Source: JABMQB01 sp963677475 (GTDB taxonomy: Bacteria; Bacteroidota; Bacteroidia; Bacteroidales; Prolixibacteraceae). Taken from it: a stretch of 64,000 bases of DNA. Below, piece after piece: positions 32,231 to 41,136 of this stretch. Under the pieces are notes generated by a model. That model was not told the DNA's origin, did not search any database, and saw only the letters and a program-made list of their open reading frames with translations. The translations under genes were made by a program, and so were the position numbers. The stretch lies in NCBI GenBank assembly GCA_963677475.2, contig CAXXQD010000015.1, forward strand, positions 496,001 through 560,000, in the 5' to 3' direction. Each line of letters opens with the position of its first letter. Position 1 is the stretch's first letter.

Positions 32231-33544
32231 TTACTGGTTTAAAAAGTGCTTCTTTAAAAATTCGATATAAATATCGTAATCACTTGGTATTGGACCGTGC
32301 CCCCCATCGTGCATAAAATACCCCAGGTCATTTAATATCGGGGTGCCGGCAGCCGGCCATTCATTGGTTTCCAGTCCTTTTTTACCAAACAAATTATAAA
32401 CCGGTCCGGCAGCCACAGCCGACACAAATTCGCCTTTGGGATCTGACCAATAGTCGGTGTTTCCAGTTTGCAGCAAGAGAGGCCGCGGAGCGACCAAGGC
32501 AACCAACATGTGCGCATCAACCGGACAAGTATTTGGATGATCACCATATTTGGCGCGGTTGGCACAAAACTGATAAAAATAGCGCGTTGAATCAATCATG
32601 TGTTTAATGGTTTCCCCATACTGGCGGCGCGAAATAGCTGCCCCACCTTCGCCTGAGCAACTGGCAATTACCAAGGCAAAACGTTCATCGTGGGCACCTG
32701 TCCATAAAGCAGTTTTCCCCAAACGGGATACACCGTAAAGGGCAATTTTATTGGAATCGATTTGCTGATCGCTTTGCAAGTAGTCCATGGCACAGCTCAG
32801 TCCCCATGCCCATGCAGAAATTGCCCCCCACTCATCGGATTTCGGCGATGTTTCGCCTTCTTTTAAGTAGTGCCCAATGATGCCGTATTTTAAGCCATCT
32901 GCAAAATCAGGTTCAATGTCGCCGTAATAAATACAAGCCACCCCAATTCCTTCCGTAATAAACTTTTGTACGTTCATGGTCCCGAATTTCCGTCCTTCGG
33001 AAGTTGGGATGCGCTTGCCTTCACGGTTCCACATCATTCCTTCGAGAACACCCGGGTCTTCAACCGATAATGAATTCGGTGCAAAGTTGATGGATAAAAA
33101 CAAAGGGGCAGATTTGGTTTGCGCAGGCAGGTAAATAAGCAAATCGGCTTTGTAATTCGAGGTATCTTCTGTGAAATAGATGGTCACCTGTTTTCGAATG
33201 GCAGCGCCTTGAAGCACAGAGGTGCCAGCTTCATGGACTTTAAAATGCACATGGCTACGATCGGGCATTTTGCCAAATTGTTCATTCTCAAATAGGCGGA
33301 TAAGCTCCGGTCTTCGTTGCGAAACCCAGGTTTCAGCATCTTTAACCTTGTCCCCGTTTTCCAGTTGCAGGACATCGGGCAGTGAGTATTCTGGCACTTT
33401 GCTTTCATCGTAGTTCACCGGAATGCCGGCAATCTCGGTTCGTGGCCCCTGACAAAAAGCAGTTTGCGAAAAGGGAAGGATAAGGAACAAGCTTAATAAT
33501 AATTGTACAAAGATTGGGGATGATAGTTTAAATTTTGCTTTCAT
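32231..33544 (-). CDS. Secreted glucuronoyl esterase-like hydrolase (CE15)
   Basis: 437 residues with a signal peptide (about 1-31). ALYGVSRLGKTALWTGA holds the CE15 nucleophile serine (GxSRxGK); HDGGHGPI near the end is the catalytic histidine. The N-terminal strand LLIYLPAQTKSAPLFLSINF is the lead-in of this alpha/beta hydrolase group. CE15 enzymes cleave ester links between 4-O-methyl-glucuronic acid and lignin alcohols or other uronate methyl esters. The pairing with GH78 suggests pectin or xylan breakdown. Confidence 0.8.
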   Translation of the reverse strand: MKAKFKLSSPIFVQLLLSLFLILPFSQTAFCQGPRTEIAGIPVNYDESKVPEYSLPDVLQLENGDKVKDAETWVSQRRPELIRLFENEQFGKMPDRSHVHFKVHEAGTSVLQGAAIRKQVTIYFTEDTSNYKADLLIYLPAQTKSAPLFLSINFAPNSLSVEDPGVLEGMMWNREGKRIPTSEGRKFGTMNVQKFITEGIGVACIYYGDIEPDFADGLKYGIIGHYLKEGETSPKSDEWGAISAWAWGLSCAMDYLQSDQQIDSNKIALYGVSRLGKTALWTGAHDERFALVIASCSGEGGAAISRRQYGETIKHMIDSTRYFYQFCANRAKYGDHPNTCPVDAHMLVALVAPRPLLLQTGNTDYWSDPKGEFVSAVAAGPVYNLFGKKGLETNEWPAAGTPILNDLGYFMHDGGHGPIPSDYDIYIEFLKKHFLNQ

Positions 33545-34006
33545 AAGATGAGTAATTTAGTTGGAGAACTAAATTTAGGCACTATTTTTTAGAAACAAAA
33601 TAAAGAGGGATACAATTGTTATTTCCTGTTATTATTTTTACTTTTAGGCAAATTGTTTGAAACCCGGCTGCACACAGCAAGAGCGATTCAGAAAAGAACT
33701 GCAACCCCCGGATTTCTCTTTTAAATATCAATTTTATTAAATCACTCTCGCACGATTGTATCGTGTGAAGGGAGAAAAAATAACTTAGAATCCATTTTAT
33801 ACTAAAATCTTTTATACTAAAAGACAATGAGCTGAAACTATAAATTTCGAATGCTGACGCGGATTTATGATCCATGCTGAAAAAAGCACAGATTGGAAAT
33901 CTGTAATAGCTGCACGAGCAATGAGGTTATGTTATAGATATTCAACACAAGTATAAACAGGTATACAAAATGTAAAAACCAAATTATTAACAAATTAATT
34001 TTTAAA
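33545..34006. other. Intergenic region with one copy of a dispersed repeat
   Basis: 462 bp with no gene. From 33850 to 33926 it holds a repeat that includes GCGGATTTATGATCCATGC and CAGATTGGAAATCTG, the second being a near-perfect palindrome. A second copy of this repeat is interrupted by the IS1380-family element at 34990-36633. The rest shows nothing distinct. Confidence 0.5.
33850..33926. repeat. Dispersed repeat, uninterrupted copy
   Basis: It reads AATGCTGACGCGGATTTATG and then ATCCATGC, AAAAAGCACAGATT and AATCTG. A second copy can be rebuilt from the two flanks of the insertion sequence at 34970-34989 and 36639-36685, differing at a few positions. Confidence 0.65.
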
Positions 34007-34636
34007 ATGAAAAAAACGATGAAACTGTTAACAGGGGTGTTACTAGCTGCCACATTATTACTAGGATGTAAAAAAGACGACGACAATAATTCTAAAACCA
34101 AAAATTATTTCAAAGTTGGTGATACGGAATATGATTTATCCGCAGGAATTTTAGAAAATTATGGAACCGACGATAATAATAGTTGGCACTATGGCTTTAA
34201 TACTGATTTAACGCTCTATTCAGAAGGTTTAACCTTGCAAGCTGAAGACGATGATTGGGAATTGGTTGGTGAAGGGCATGGTATTTATTTCGAGTTGTTC
34301 TCAACAACCGGAAATGCCCTTGATACTGAAGATTATGTATTTACTTTAACCGAGCCTTGCCCAATTGGAACTTTTGACGATGGAGGTTGTACAATTAATT
34401 ATGATTCAGAGCAAGAAGAAAATTCTGATGAAGAGGATTTTGATTTTGCCGGAGGAACTGTTAGCGTTTCAAAAAGTGGAAATGAATATACGATAACAAT
34501 TGACTGTACGAGTGAGAATGGTAAAAGAATTACCGGATTTTATAAAGGAACTCTTCGTTATTTTGACTGGAGCGTTGGTGATAAATCTGCCAGTTTAAAA
34601 TCTATTAAAATAAAGAATATAAAATTGAGAGATTGA
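34007..34636 (+). CDS. Secreted lipoprotein of unknown function
   Basis: 209 residues. A lipobox (LLLGC, Cys21) is followed by the charged linker KKDDDNNSK. The remainder is beta-rich and strongly acidic, with Asp/Glu runs (SEQEENSDEEDFD) that could bind calcium. Two pairs of cysteines (CPIGTFDDGGC) could form a disulfide. The C-terminal KIKNIKLRD looks like a last strand. No family is recognised. It stands alone between repeats. Confidence 0.65.
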   Translation: MKKTMKLLTGVLLAATLLLGCKKDDDNNSKTKNYFKVGDTEYDLSAGILENYGTDDNNSWHYGFNTDLTLYSEGLTLQAEDDDWELVGEGHGIYFELFSTTGNALDTEDYVFTLTEPCPIGTFDDGGCTINYDSEQEENSDEEDFDFAGGTVSVSKSGNEYTITIDCTSENGKRITGFYKGTLRYFDWSVGDKSASLKSIKIKNIKLRD

Positions 34637-34989
34637 AGTTTAAATTCCCTGTAATGGAAAAATAATAAGTAATGGAGGCTGTCTAAAAAGCAAAATTCGT
34701 AGGATTAACCTACAATTTAAAATCAATGGAACACCGATAACGCAGATTCAACTGGTTTACGCGGATTTGTATCCGTAATTATCTGCGAAATATTCAAAAT
34801 CAGAGTTCTATTTTAAATGTAATTTTAAAATTGTAAGTAAAATGAATATTAATAGTACTTTTTAGATAGCTTCTTGCAAGTCTGTGCCATTATAAAACCA
34901 CAAGATTCAATTGTTTGGTGACTTGGTAAATCTATCCTTGCAAGTAGGATGAGGTTCTATATAAGTTACAATGCTGGCGCGAATTTATA
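34637..34989. other. Intergenic region left of the insertion sequence
   Basis: No gene. It contains GCGGATTTGTATCCG (near 34760), a short palindrome in the style of the dispersed repeat, and ends with the left half of the interrupted repeat copy (34970-34989). Confidence 0.4.
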
Positions 34990-36633
34990 CCTTAAATCCG
35001 CAAGTGAATAAAACTGACACACAAACGATGCTTTTACTGCGAGGTTTGCATTACAAACACCTGTAAGGATGTCTGTAGATTTTAATTTGAACAGAAAACC
35101 GGATAATTATAGTTATTGCTGTAAGTATCGGACAATGCTTTTACTTACAACAATTTCAATAAATTGCCGTATCACATCACGTTATATATTTTGAGGGGGC
35201 GTTTTGTTCTTACTAAGGATTGTTATGTCTTAAATGCAATGTTGCCATACAACCGCAAATGTATTCCCCTTGCATGTTTTATCCATTTGGCAGGGACACA
35301 AATAAACCGGAATATAAATTTCTTGATCCTGAAATTGGCATTCAAATGCTTGTAAATACCCGAAAACCGATGAATAATGTAATTGTATAAATTTCGGCAC
35401 ATTGCTGTAAATAATAAGAATACGGTATTTTGTTCTAGTTTCGAAAATGGCATTCTATCCCAACCAAAATCATTCTTTAATACATCAAATTCCCTTTCGG
35501 TTTTTCCCCTTTGATTATAGAAGAATACGACCTCGTCGTCAGACTGTTCAAAATTATTTGTCATGATACAGCCATATACACAAGCCTCGTTTGTAAACAT
35601 ATTTATTTGTCCATCGAGGTTTTGTTCTTTGGTAACCACAATCCTATATTCTTTCAACAAGTCTTTTTTCTTTTGGTCCCGGGCAGTTCTTTTAAACGGC
35701 GTAAATTTGGAAGACCCTCGAAATAAAGTTCTTCCATCGCCTGCTTTTATTTCTTTCCAATTATCAATTTTATTTATGGCTTCGTAGATGCCCTGCCTCA
35801 TTTTTACACGGACATAAATATTATCGACATATTGATTTACAACATTTAAGACTTCAAATTTATACGAAGCGCCATCTGCCCTGAACGTTTTTATTTTGAC
35901 ACCTTCGGATTTAAGGTTTTCAAAAATGATTTTTAATGTTTCTTCTTGCAGTGCATGGGCAACGCTATTGCCATTCCTGTTTTGAATCCCAACAATATCG
36001 CTACCGATAAATGCAACCCCGGGCTGATAGCCAAATTCCTTTTTATAAGTCATTTTTGCATCTGATTTCTCGGTGTAAATGATTGTATTATCATAGTCCA
36101 GAATTAATCCTTCGCTATAATATTTATCCGGATTTGTTTTTTTTAGTAGCCTGATATTGAGTAAATCTAAGACTGAATTTTTGTTGAACTCGTTGATCGC
36201 ATTGCCTCGTGGTGTTTTTATCAAGTATTTAGGGGTTGAAAGCCCTTTAAACCTGGAAAGTATCCTATCGGGGCTTGGGACTTTCACAAATGGGTTATCT
36301 TTTAAGAAATCGTTGAAGTTTGCCCCAATGTCTTCGATACAACTGCCCCCACAGAAATAGATTGACCAAAAAGAATAAAGGATATCTTTCCATTGGTAAT
36401 GACTATTTGCTGATAGCTTAGGTAAATTACTAATGAATAAATCGTTGATTTTAAGCTTGTCAAATTCTTCCAGGACAAAGTTTAACCCTCCATATGGCGA
36501 AATTGGCATTGAATTTAGTATTTTCATATTGGTATTGTTTAGCAACACCAATTTAGGTGATAATACCAAAGCTGTAAAACTCACTCTTTGAAAGTTTTAC
36601 AGCTTTTATTAACTGTTACTTGCGGATTTAAGG
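34990..36633. mobile_element. IS1380-family insertion sequence, complete
   Basis: 1644 bp bounded by perfect 16-bp inverted repeats: CCTTAAATCCGCAAGT at 34990-35005 and its complement at 36618-36633. Both ends begin with CC and the length is that of the IS1380 family. The transposase gene fills the right two thirds. The flanks TTATA (34985-34989) and TTGTA (36634-36638) look like a target duplication with one change. The flanking sequences join to restore a dispersed repeat copy, so this is a clean insertion. Confidence 0.85.
35223..36527 (-). CDS. IS1380-family transposase
   Basis: 434 residues from the ATG at 36527 (MKILNSMPISPYGG); a start at 36584 would give 453. The DDE/RNase H core is represented by LILDYDNTIIYTEK, FRADGASYKFEV and the late NQRGKTEREFDVLKNDFGWD with its glutamate. 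DILYSFWSIYFCGGSCIED is the N-terminal family region. The frame is intact and the ends are perfect, so the element may still move. Transcription is from the right end. Confidence 0.88.
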   Translation of the reverse strand: MKILNSMPISPYGGLNFVLEEFDKLKINDLFISNLPKLSANSHYQWKDILYSFWSIYFCGGSCIEDIGANFNDFLKDNPFVKVPSPDRILSRFKGLSTPKYLIKTPRGNAINEFNKNSVLDLLNIRLLKKTNPDKYYSEGLILDYDNTIIYTEKSDAKMTYKKEFGYQPGVAFIGSDIVGIQNRNGNSVAHALQEETLKIIFENLKSEGVKIKTFRADGASYKFEVLNVVNQYVDNIYVRVKMRQGIYEAINKIDNWKEIKAGDGRTLFRGSSKFTPFKRTARDQKKKDLLKEYRIVVTKEQNLDGQINMFTNEACVYGCIMTNNFEQSDDEVVFFYNQRGKTEREFDVLKNDFGWDRMPFSKLEQNTVFLLFTAMCRNLYNYIIHRFSGIYKHLNANFRIKKFIFRFICVPAKWIKHARGIHLRLYGNIAFKT

Positions 36634-36736
36634 TTGTAATCCATGCCAATAAAAAGCACAGATTGCAAATCTGCGCTAGCAATGGATAGATTCCCGAGCT
36701 TTGTCTGGTTAGTTCATTAAAGAAAAAAGAGTAGCC

Positions 36737-37257
36737 ATGAAACAGAAAACATTGATAGTATTTGGTACCAGAAAAGGGACCACCACAGAAACATGCCAGG
36801 TAATTGCGCAGGTGCTGAAGGATGAATTTTTGCACCATGTGGAAGTTGTAAACATTAAATCTTTTTCGAATAAAAAAAACGTTTGAAAGACTTTGATAAC
36901 ATGGTTATTGGTACATCCATAGTTTCGGGGCGTTGGGTAAGCAAATGCCGAAGGGTGCTAAAGTCGCTACGAAAAGCAAATAAACGTTTAATAGTTGTTG
37001 TTACCGCCGGCGGAACGATGAATAAGGCAAAAAAATACGGAATTACGAAAGAAGAGGCAATCAACGAAGGGATTGAAAAGTACATTCAAAAATACACCAA
37101 TAAATACAAAATTGATTGGTTCGACAAAATGGTGTTTGGTGGCAAAGTTCGGAGAAAAGGTGAGTTTCGATATGATAACTGGAACGAAGAGGACATCACA
37201 GCATGGACCAGGCAATTTGGACAAAAATTGTATTATTCAACTAACTATTTATATTGA
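36737..37257 (+). pseudogene. Flavodoxin-domain protein, frameshifted in a poly-A run
   Basis: The first part starts at the ATG at 36737 (MKQKTLIVFGTRKGTTTETC, the FMN phosphate-loop region) and stops soon after a run of eight A residues (36872-36879). Removing one A restores the reading SFSNKKRLKDFDNMVIGTSI and continues as MVIGTSIVSGRW...IVVVTAGGTMNKAK up to 37257, a full flavodoxin-fold protein of about 170 residues. It could be a real inactivating mutation, a sequencing error in a homopolymer, or slippage that yields some full-length product. The family transfers electrons with FMN, often under oxidative stress (menaquinone-independent PPO-like/HemG group). Confidence 0.75.
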
Positions 37258-37360
37258 TACGCTCTACAGATGTTCCGTACCGAATGAAAATAAACAAGAC
37301 CAACTCCAGGCAATGCATAATTTATTGTAAATTTATAATCGAATAATGAAATCCTGAATA

Positions 37361-37876
37361 ATGAGAAATGTGTTGAAAATATTGATTTTTGGGTTGATTA
37401 TAAGTGCCTGCAACGTAAAAGAAACCAATAAATATCCGGTTCAACAGGCAGATTGGAAAAACAAACAAACTCAAATTGATGACCCTGATGGCTATTCACA
37501 AGGAAAAACCTACCTACCAATTTATTCCCATATTTATCATGATCATGAACATAAGTCATTTGATCTTACAATTACTATTAGCATTCGGAATGTATTGCCT
37601 AATGATACTGTCTATATTCTAAAAGCTGATTATTTTAATACCATTGGGGAAAATATACGACAATATATTGATAGACCTATCTATTTATGCCCATTAGAAA
37701 CTTTGGAAATAGTAATAGAAGAACAAGATATCGAGGGAGGATCAGGAGCAAATTTTGTTTTTGACTGGGCAACTTTAAATGGTAAAAATCCACCATTGTT
37801 TGAAGCAGTAATGATTTCAACTTATGGACAACAAGGATTATCTTTTATTACAAGGGGAGTACAGATAAGAGAATGA
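37361..37876 (+). CDS. DUF3124 lipoprotein
   Basis: 171 residues. A lipobox (ISAC, Cys16) precedes a mature part with YLPIYSHIYH, LTITISIRNVLPNDTVYILKADYF and FVFDWATLNGKNPPLFEAVMIST, which follow the DUF3124 pattern. The family is found in periplasm or membrane of various bacteria and has no known activity. It lies about 100 bp after the frameshifted flavodoxin. Confidence 0.75.
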   Translation: MRNVLKILIFGLIISACNVKETNKYPVQQADWKNKQTQIDDPDGYSQGKTYLPIYSHIYHDHEHKSFDLTITISIRNVLPNDTVYILKADYFNTIGENIRQYIDRPIYLCPLETLEIVIEEQDIEGGSGANFVFDWATLNGKNPPLFEAVMISTYGQQGLSFITRGVQIRE

Positions 37877-38066
37877 TATAAAAACATTGATTTATCGTTA
37901 TTGACCAATAGGTAGATGTATTTTTGGTGACAAGGATTGTTTGAAATAAATTGATCTAGGGTTTTATTGGTCTTTGGTATAGTAGCTGGTGATTTGCCAA
38001 ATATATTGAACTATTTCTTGATTTTATCGTTTAAATACTAACCTCATTCATACAATAAGTTAAAAG

Positions 38067-38444
38067 ATGAAGTACTCAATTCATTTAGACCACACCTTAA
38101 AAATAATCCGTTACCGGCATTCTGGATTAATTTACGCCGAGGAAATTGAAGATGCCTGGAGCAAATTTCTGGCAATTCCGGAGTTTACACATTCACATTA
38201 TAATTTACTTTCCGATTATCGCGGCGGAACATTTAAAATGCAGTTGGAGGATATTTCAATGATTATTGATTATATGAAAGCCATTGAACCCATCGTTAAG
38301 GGGAAGAAACAGGCACTTATTGTTGATGATCCATATTCGGTGGCAGGCTCCATGCTTTTCGAAAATAAGGTGTATAGGGAAGTGGGCTTTATCGTAAAAG
38401 TATTTTCAACCGAAGAAGCAGCCCTAAAATGGTTGCAATATTGA
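38067..38444 (+). CDS. Small protein with STAS/SpoIIAA-like layout
   Basis: 125 residues. The alternation of short strands and helices (YSIHLDHTLKIIRYRHSGLIYAEEIEDAWSKFL, NLLSDYRGGTF, KKQALIVDDPYSVAGSMLFENKV, GFIVKVFSTEEAALKWL) is that of the SpoIIAA/STAS-like fold common in Bacteroidota. The final EEAALKWL is typical of this group. These proteins are thought to act in signalling or membrane association. Neighbours give no hint. Confidence 0.55.
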   Translation: MKYSIHLDHTLKIIRYRHSGLIYAEEIEDAWSKFLAIPEFTHSHYNLLSDYRGGTFKMQLEDISMIIDYMKAIEPIVKGKKQALIVDDPYSVAGSMLFENKVYREVGFIVKVFSTEEAALKWLQY

Positions 38445-38623
38445 TTGTCGGCTTTTGTTCATTTACAACAGATGCTAATTTGGGAAAGTCACAGGTTGTT
38501 GAAGCGTAACTTTAATTGACGCAAATTCCATTTCCTGACAATATTTATTAAACATAATCGTTATTTTTTTGCTCAACGCAACCTTTAGCAGAACTCTGCA
38601 TCCATAAATGAAAACCAAAAATT

Positions 38624-39262
38624 ATGAACCTAAAAAATGTAACCACCATCCTTTTTATTTTAGCAAGTTTTTTAATAGTCAGTTGCGATAAAGATACCAT
38701 TGAAGAACCAGTTTTTAATTTGGAACAAGCCGATCAGATTGCAGATGAAGATTATGCAATTTATTCTTACGTTGTCAATGAAATTTATCACCAACAAAAT
38801 TATGTGGTAAAACAAAAATCAATTACCAATGTTTCGTTTCATGTAGAACGAGAAAATTCTAATTTTATCGCATCCCTAAACGAAAACTATCCTGAATTTG
38901 ACCAAACCTTATTAACTGTTATGAGCTCGGTTAATAGTTCTACTATATTATTCGGTGATAATTTTACTAGCGGAAGCAATCAAATTAAGGTCGTATCCAA
39001 CGAGGAAATTTCCTATATTTTTTCGAAGGGTGAGGAAGACGATGCTATTAACGGAGGTTGGTATGCCTTTTATGAGAAGTATGAAGATGTCAGTGGAATT
39101 TTACAATTTACAAGGATTGCTTATAACGAAGATAGGACTCAAGCTTATTTAGAGTTTGTGAATTCTTATGCCAGTTTGGGTGCTGATGCCAATATGGTTT
39201 ATTTGGTGAAAGAAAATAATAGCTGGATTATTAAGGAAAGCTTTGTACCTTGGGTTTCCTAA
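38624..39262 (+). CDS. Secreted lipoprotein of unknown function
   Basis: 212 residues with a lipobox (VSC, Cys21). The mature part is acidic with mixed strands and helices and a repeated aromatic pattern (EDYAIYSYVVNEIYHQQNYVVKQ, GGWYAFYEKYEDVSGILQFTRIAY, NNSWIIKESFVPWVS). The last motif resembles the W-strand ends of lipocalin-like or SnoaL-type folds. No firm family. The following methyltransferase starts 19 bases on. Confidence 0.55.
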   Translation: MNLKNVTTILFILASFLIVSCDKDTIEEPVFNLEQADQIADEDYAIYSYVVNEIYHQQNYVVKQKSITNVSFHVERENSNFIASLNENYPEFDQTLLTVMSSVNSSTILFGDNFTSGSNQIKVVSNEEISYIFSKGEEDDAINGGWYAFYEKYEDVSGILQFTRIAYNEDRTQAYLEFVNSYASLGADANMVYLVKENNSWIIKESFVPWVS

Positions 39263-39281
39263 TATAATTTGTAAGCAAAAA

Positions 39282-39923
39282 ATGAAAAACCGTCAACGCC
39301 AGGAGAAAAAATTCTGGGATAAGTTTGCCAGGAGGTACGATTCGTATATGAAACGAACCCTGGATGCTACCTATGTGAGCCTCCTGAAAAGCATGAAAGA
39401 GGATTTAAAAAGTAGTCACAAGGTTTTGGAAATTGGTGCCGGAACAGGGCTGGTTACTTTTGCAATTTGTTCAAACGTGGAATTTATCACCGCAACCGAT
39501 ATTTCGCCTGAAATGATCGAAGTTGCCAAACAAAAACAAACAGAACAAGGAATTAACAATATTGATTTTCAGGTGCAGGATTCATACCAACTTAATTTCC
39601 CTGATAAGTCATTTGATGTGGTGATTGCTACCAATGTATTACACCTTCTCTACGAACCCGACAGGGCATTTCAGGAAGCTAAAAGGCTATTAAAAAGCGG
39701 CGGGATTATTATAGCCCCAACTTTTTGTATGGGGGAAACCAGAAAAGATATACTATTCGCGAAATTTGCCGGATTAGTTGGTGGTTTTAAAATTATAAAC
39801 CGATGGAGCCTAAAGGGCTTTGAGCAGCAAATAATTCAAAACGGTTTTGGTATTCAAAAAAATGAACTGATTAAAGGACGTTTCCCTCTGGCATATTTAG
39901 TTGGGGAAAAGAAAAATGCCTAA
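39282..39923 (+). CDS. Class I SAM-dependent methyltransferase
   Basis: 213 residues from the ATG at 39282 (MKNRQRQEKKFW); a TTG further up is not credible because it lies in the preceding gene. Motif I is VLEIGAGTGLVTFAIC, motif II ATDISPEMIEVAKQK, motif IV VVIATNVLHLL, and SGGIIIAPTF is post-motif. The pattern is that of UbiE/small-molecule methyltransferases (Methyltransf_11). Substrate unknown. Confidence 0.85.
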   Translation: MKNRQRQEKKFWDKFARRYDSYMKRTLDATYVSLLKSMKEDLKSSHKVLEIGAGTGLVTFAICSNVEFITATDISPEMIEVAKQKQTEQGINNIDFQVQDSYQLNFPDKSFDVVIATNVLHLLYEPDRAFQEAKRLLKSGGIIIAPTFCMGETRKDILFAKFAGLVGGFKIINRWSLKGFEQQIIQNGFGIQKNELIKGRFPLAYLVGEKKNA

Positions 39924-39965
39924 GTTTTCATATTCCAGAATTATAAGGTTTTTTGTGGTGGGCAT

Positions 39966-40013
39966 AAAAAAAAGTTGGAGGGAATAATTCCGATAAACGC
40001 ATTCCCCCAACTT
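39966..40013 (-). terminator. Terminator of the outer-membrane protein gene
   Basis: AAGTTGGAGGGAAT pairs with ATTCCCCCAACTT (39972-39985 with 40001-40013, one bulge) and on the minus strand is followed by eight T residues. It is about 140 bases beyond the stop at 40155. Confidence 0.75.
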
Positions 40014-40154
40014 AAAAAAGAAACTCATTTTTTATGAACACTCAATTTTTTTCAAATTATTTTGTGAATTATACAAATAAATCTTCCTATTTAACGGTTG
40101 AAATATTCTCTCAAAACGTTATTTATATGTAATGATTGCATTGTTTATTGCTTG

Positions 40155-40979
40155 TTAAAATGAAACTTCGATTCCGGCATTCATCCAAAATTCATTATCG
40201 GTGTTAATTCTTGAATCCGGCGAAACCTGATAGTTTAACCTTGCCTGTAAAGCCAGTTTTTTGTTGACTTTATAGTTCCAGTTATTGGTGAAAACAAACG
40301 CCCCCCAGGTATGATAGTTGCGCACTTTGTCAAAGTATATGGCTATGAAATTAAATCCATAGTCAAGTTTATCATTGATGGAATTATCATATTTCAAACC
40401 GAAATTAAATACGCAGCCTTTTGTAAAAAATGCGTCGCCAGCAGGCATAATATTATACATATCGATACTTGGTACGAGGTAAGAATTAGAAAGGGGAATT
40501 AGTTTCTCAAAAGATATTCCCATATTAAGTTTCCAAAGTTGTTTTAATCCTAAGGGCTCGATCCAGGGTGCAAAAGGATCTTCCGAATCAGGATAAGGTG
40601 TATATGAGTACTGGTGGTTATTGGGCGCAAAGCTGTAACAAATAAAACCATGAAAATTAAATTGAAATGCTTGCCCGGTCAGTTTATCTTCCGTGTAACG
40701 AAAACTAAATTCGATTAGATCATTTATTTTCATGGAACGATCAATTGGAAATGATCCCCAGGACAATAATTCAAAACCAGTTTGGAATAAGTCAAAGAAT
40801 ATTAATGGGCGATGTACTGGTTTATTATTGCTAATATCGAATCCGTTGCTAAGCGACTGCGAACCAAATTCCATACGTGCCAATCCGGATAATACTGCTG
40901 GCTCAATATCTTCTTTTTCAGTGGAATAGCTAGTCGTAAATATGCATATTATTGCAAGGAATAATACTAAAGGTTTCAT
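40155..40979 (-). CDS. Outer-membrane beta-barrel protein
   Basis: 274 residues with a signal peptide (about 1-19). The mature chain alternates short amphipathic strands ending with an aromatic residue, e.g. SFRYTEDKLTGQAFQFNFHGFICYSF, KLNMGISFEKL, VFNFGLKYDNSI, YGFNFIAIYF, AFVFTNNWNYKV, and ends MNAGIEVSF, as is usual for a barrel inserted by BamA. The first 100 residues may fold as a plug. It is unlike SusC or SusD and may be a small porin-like or channel protein. It is near the pectin genes on the same strand, 157 bp from DUF4861. Confidence 0.65.
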   Translation of the reverse strand: MKPLVLFLAIICIFTTSYSTEKEDIEPAVLSGLARMEFGSQSLSNGFDISNNKPVHRPLIFFDLFQTGFELLSWGSFPIDRSMKINDLIEFSFRYTEDKLTGQAFQFNFHGFICYSFAPNNHQYSYTPYPDSEDPFAPWIEPLGLKQLWKLNMGISFEKLIPLSNSYLVPSIDMYNIMPAGDAFFTKGCVFNFGLKYDNSINDKLDYGFNFIAIYFDKVRNYHTWGAFVFTNNWNYKVNKKLALQARLNYQVSPDSRINTDNEFWMNAGIEVSF

Positions 40980-41136
40980 AGTATATAGTTGGTAATAAGT
41001 TAGTTGAAAATGGTTTTTGTTGGTTTGTGTCAGTTGTTTGGTGAAGAATAAACAGGCAGAACAATGAAAATTTCTTTATTCCGCCATCATTGACTTATTC
41101 TTAGACACCTACCATTTACTTAAAATCTCATTTTTA

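Noticed and set aside
36883..37257. Independent 124-residue gene
   Set aside because: It starts in the middle of a flavodoxin fold; the missing N-terminal part lies just upstream in another frame.
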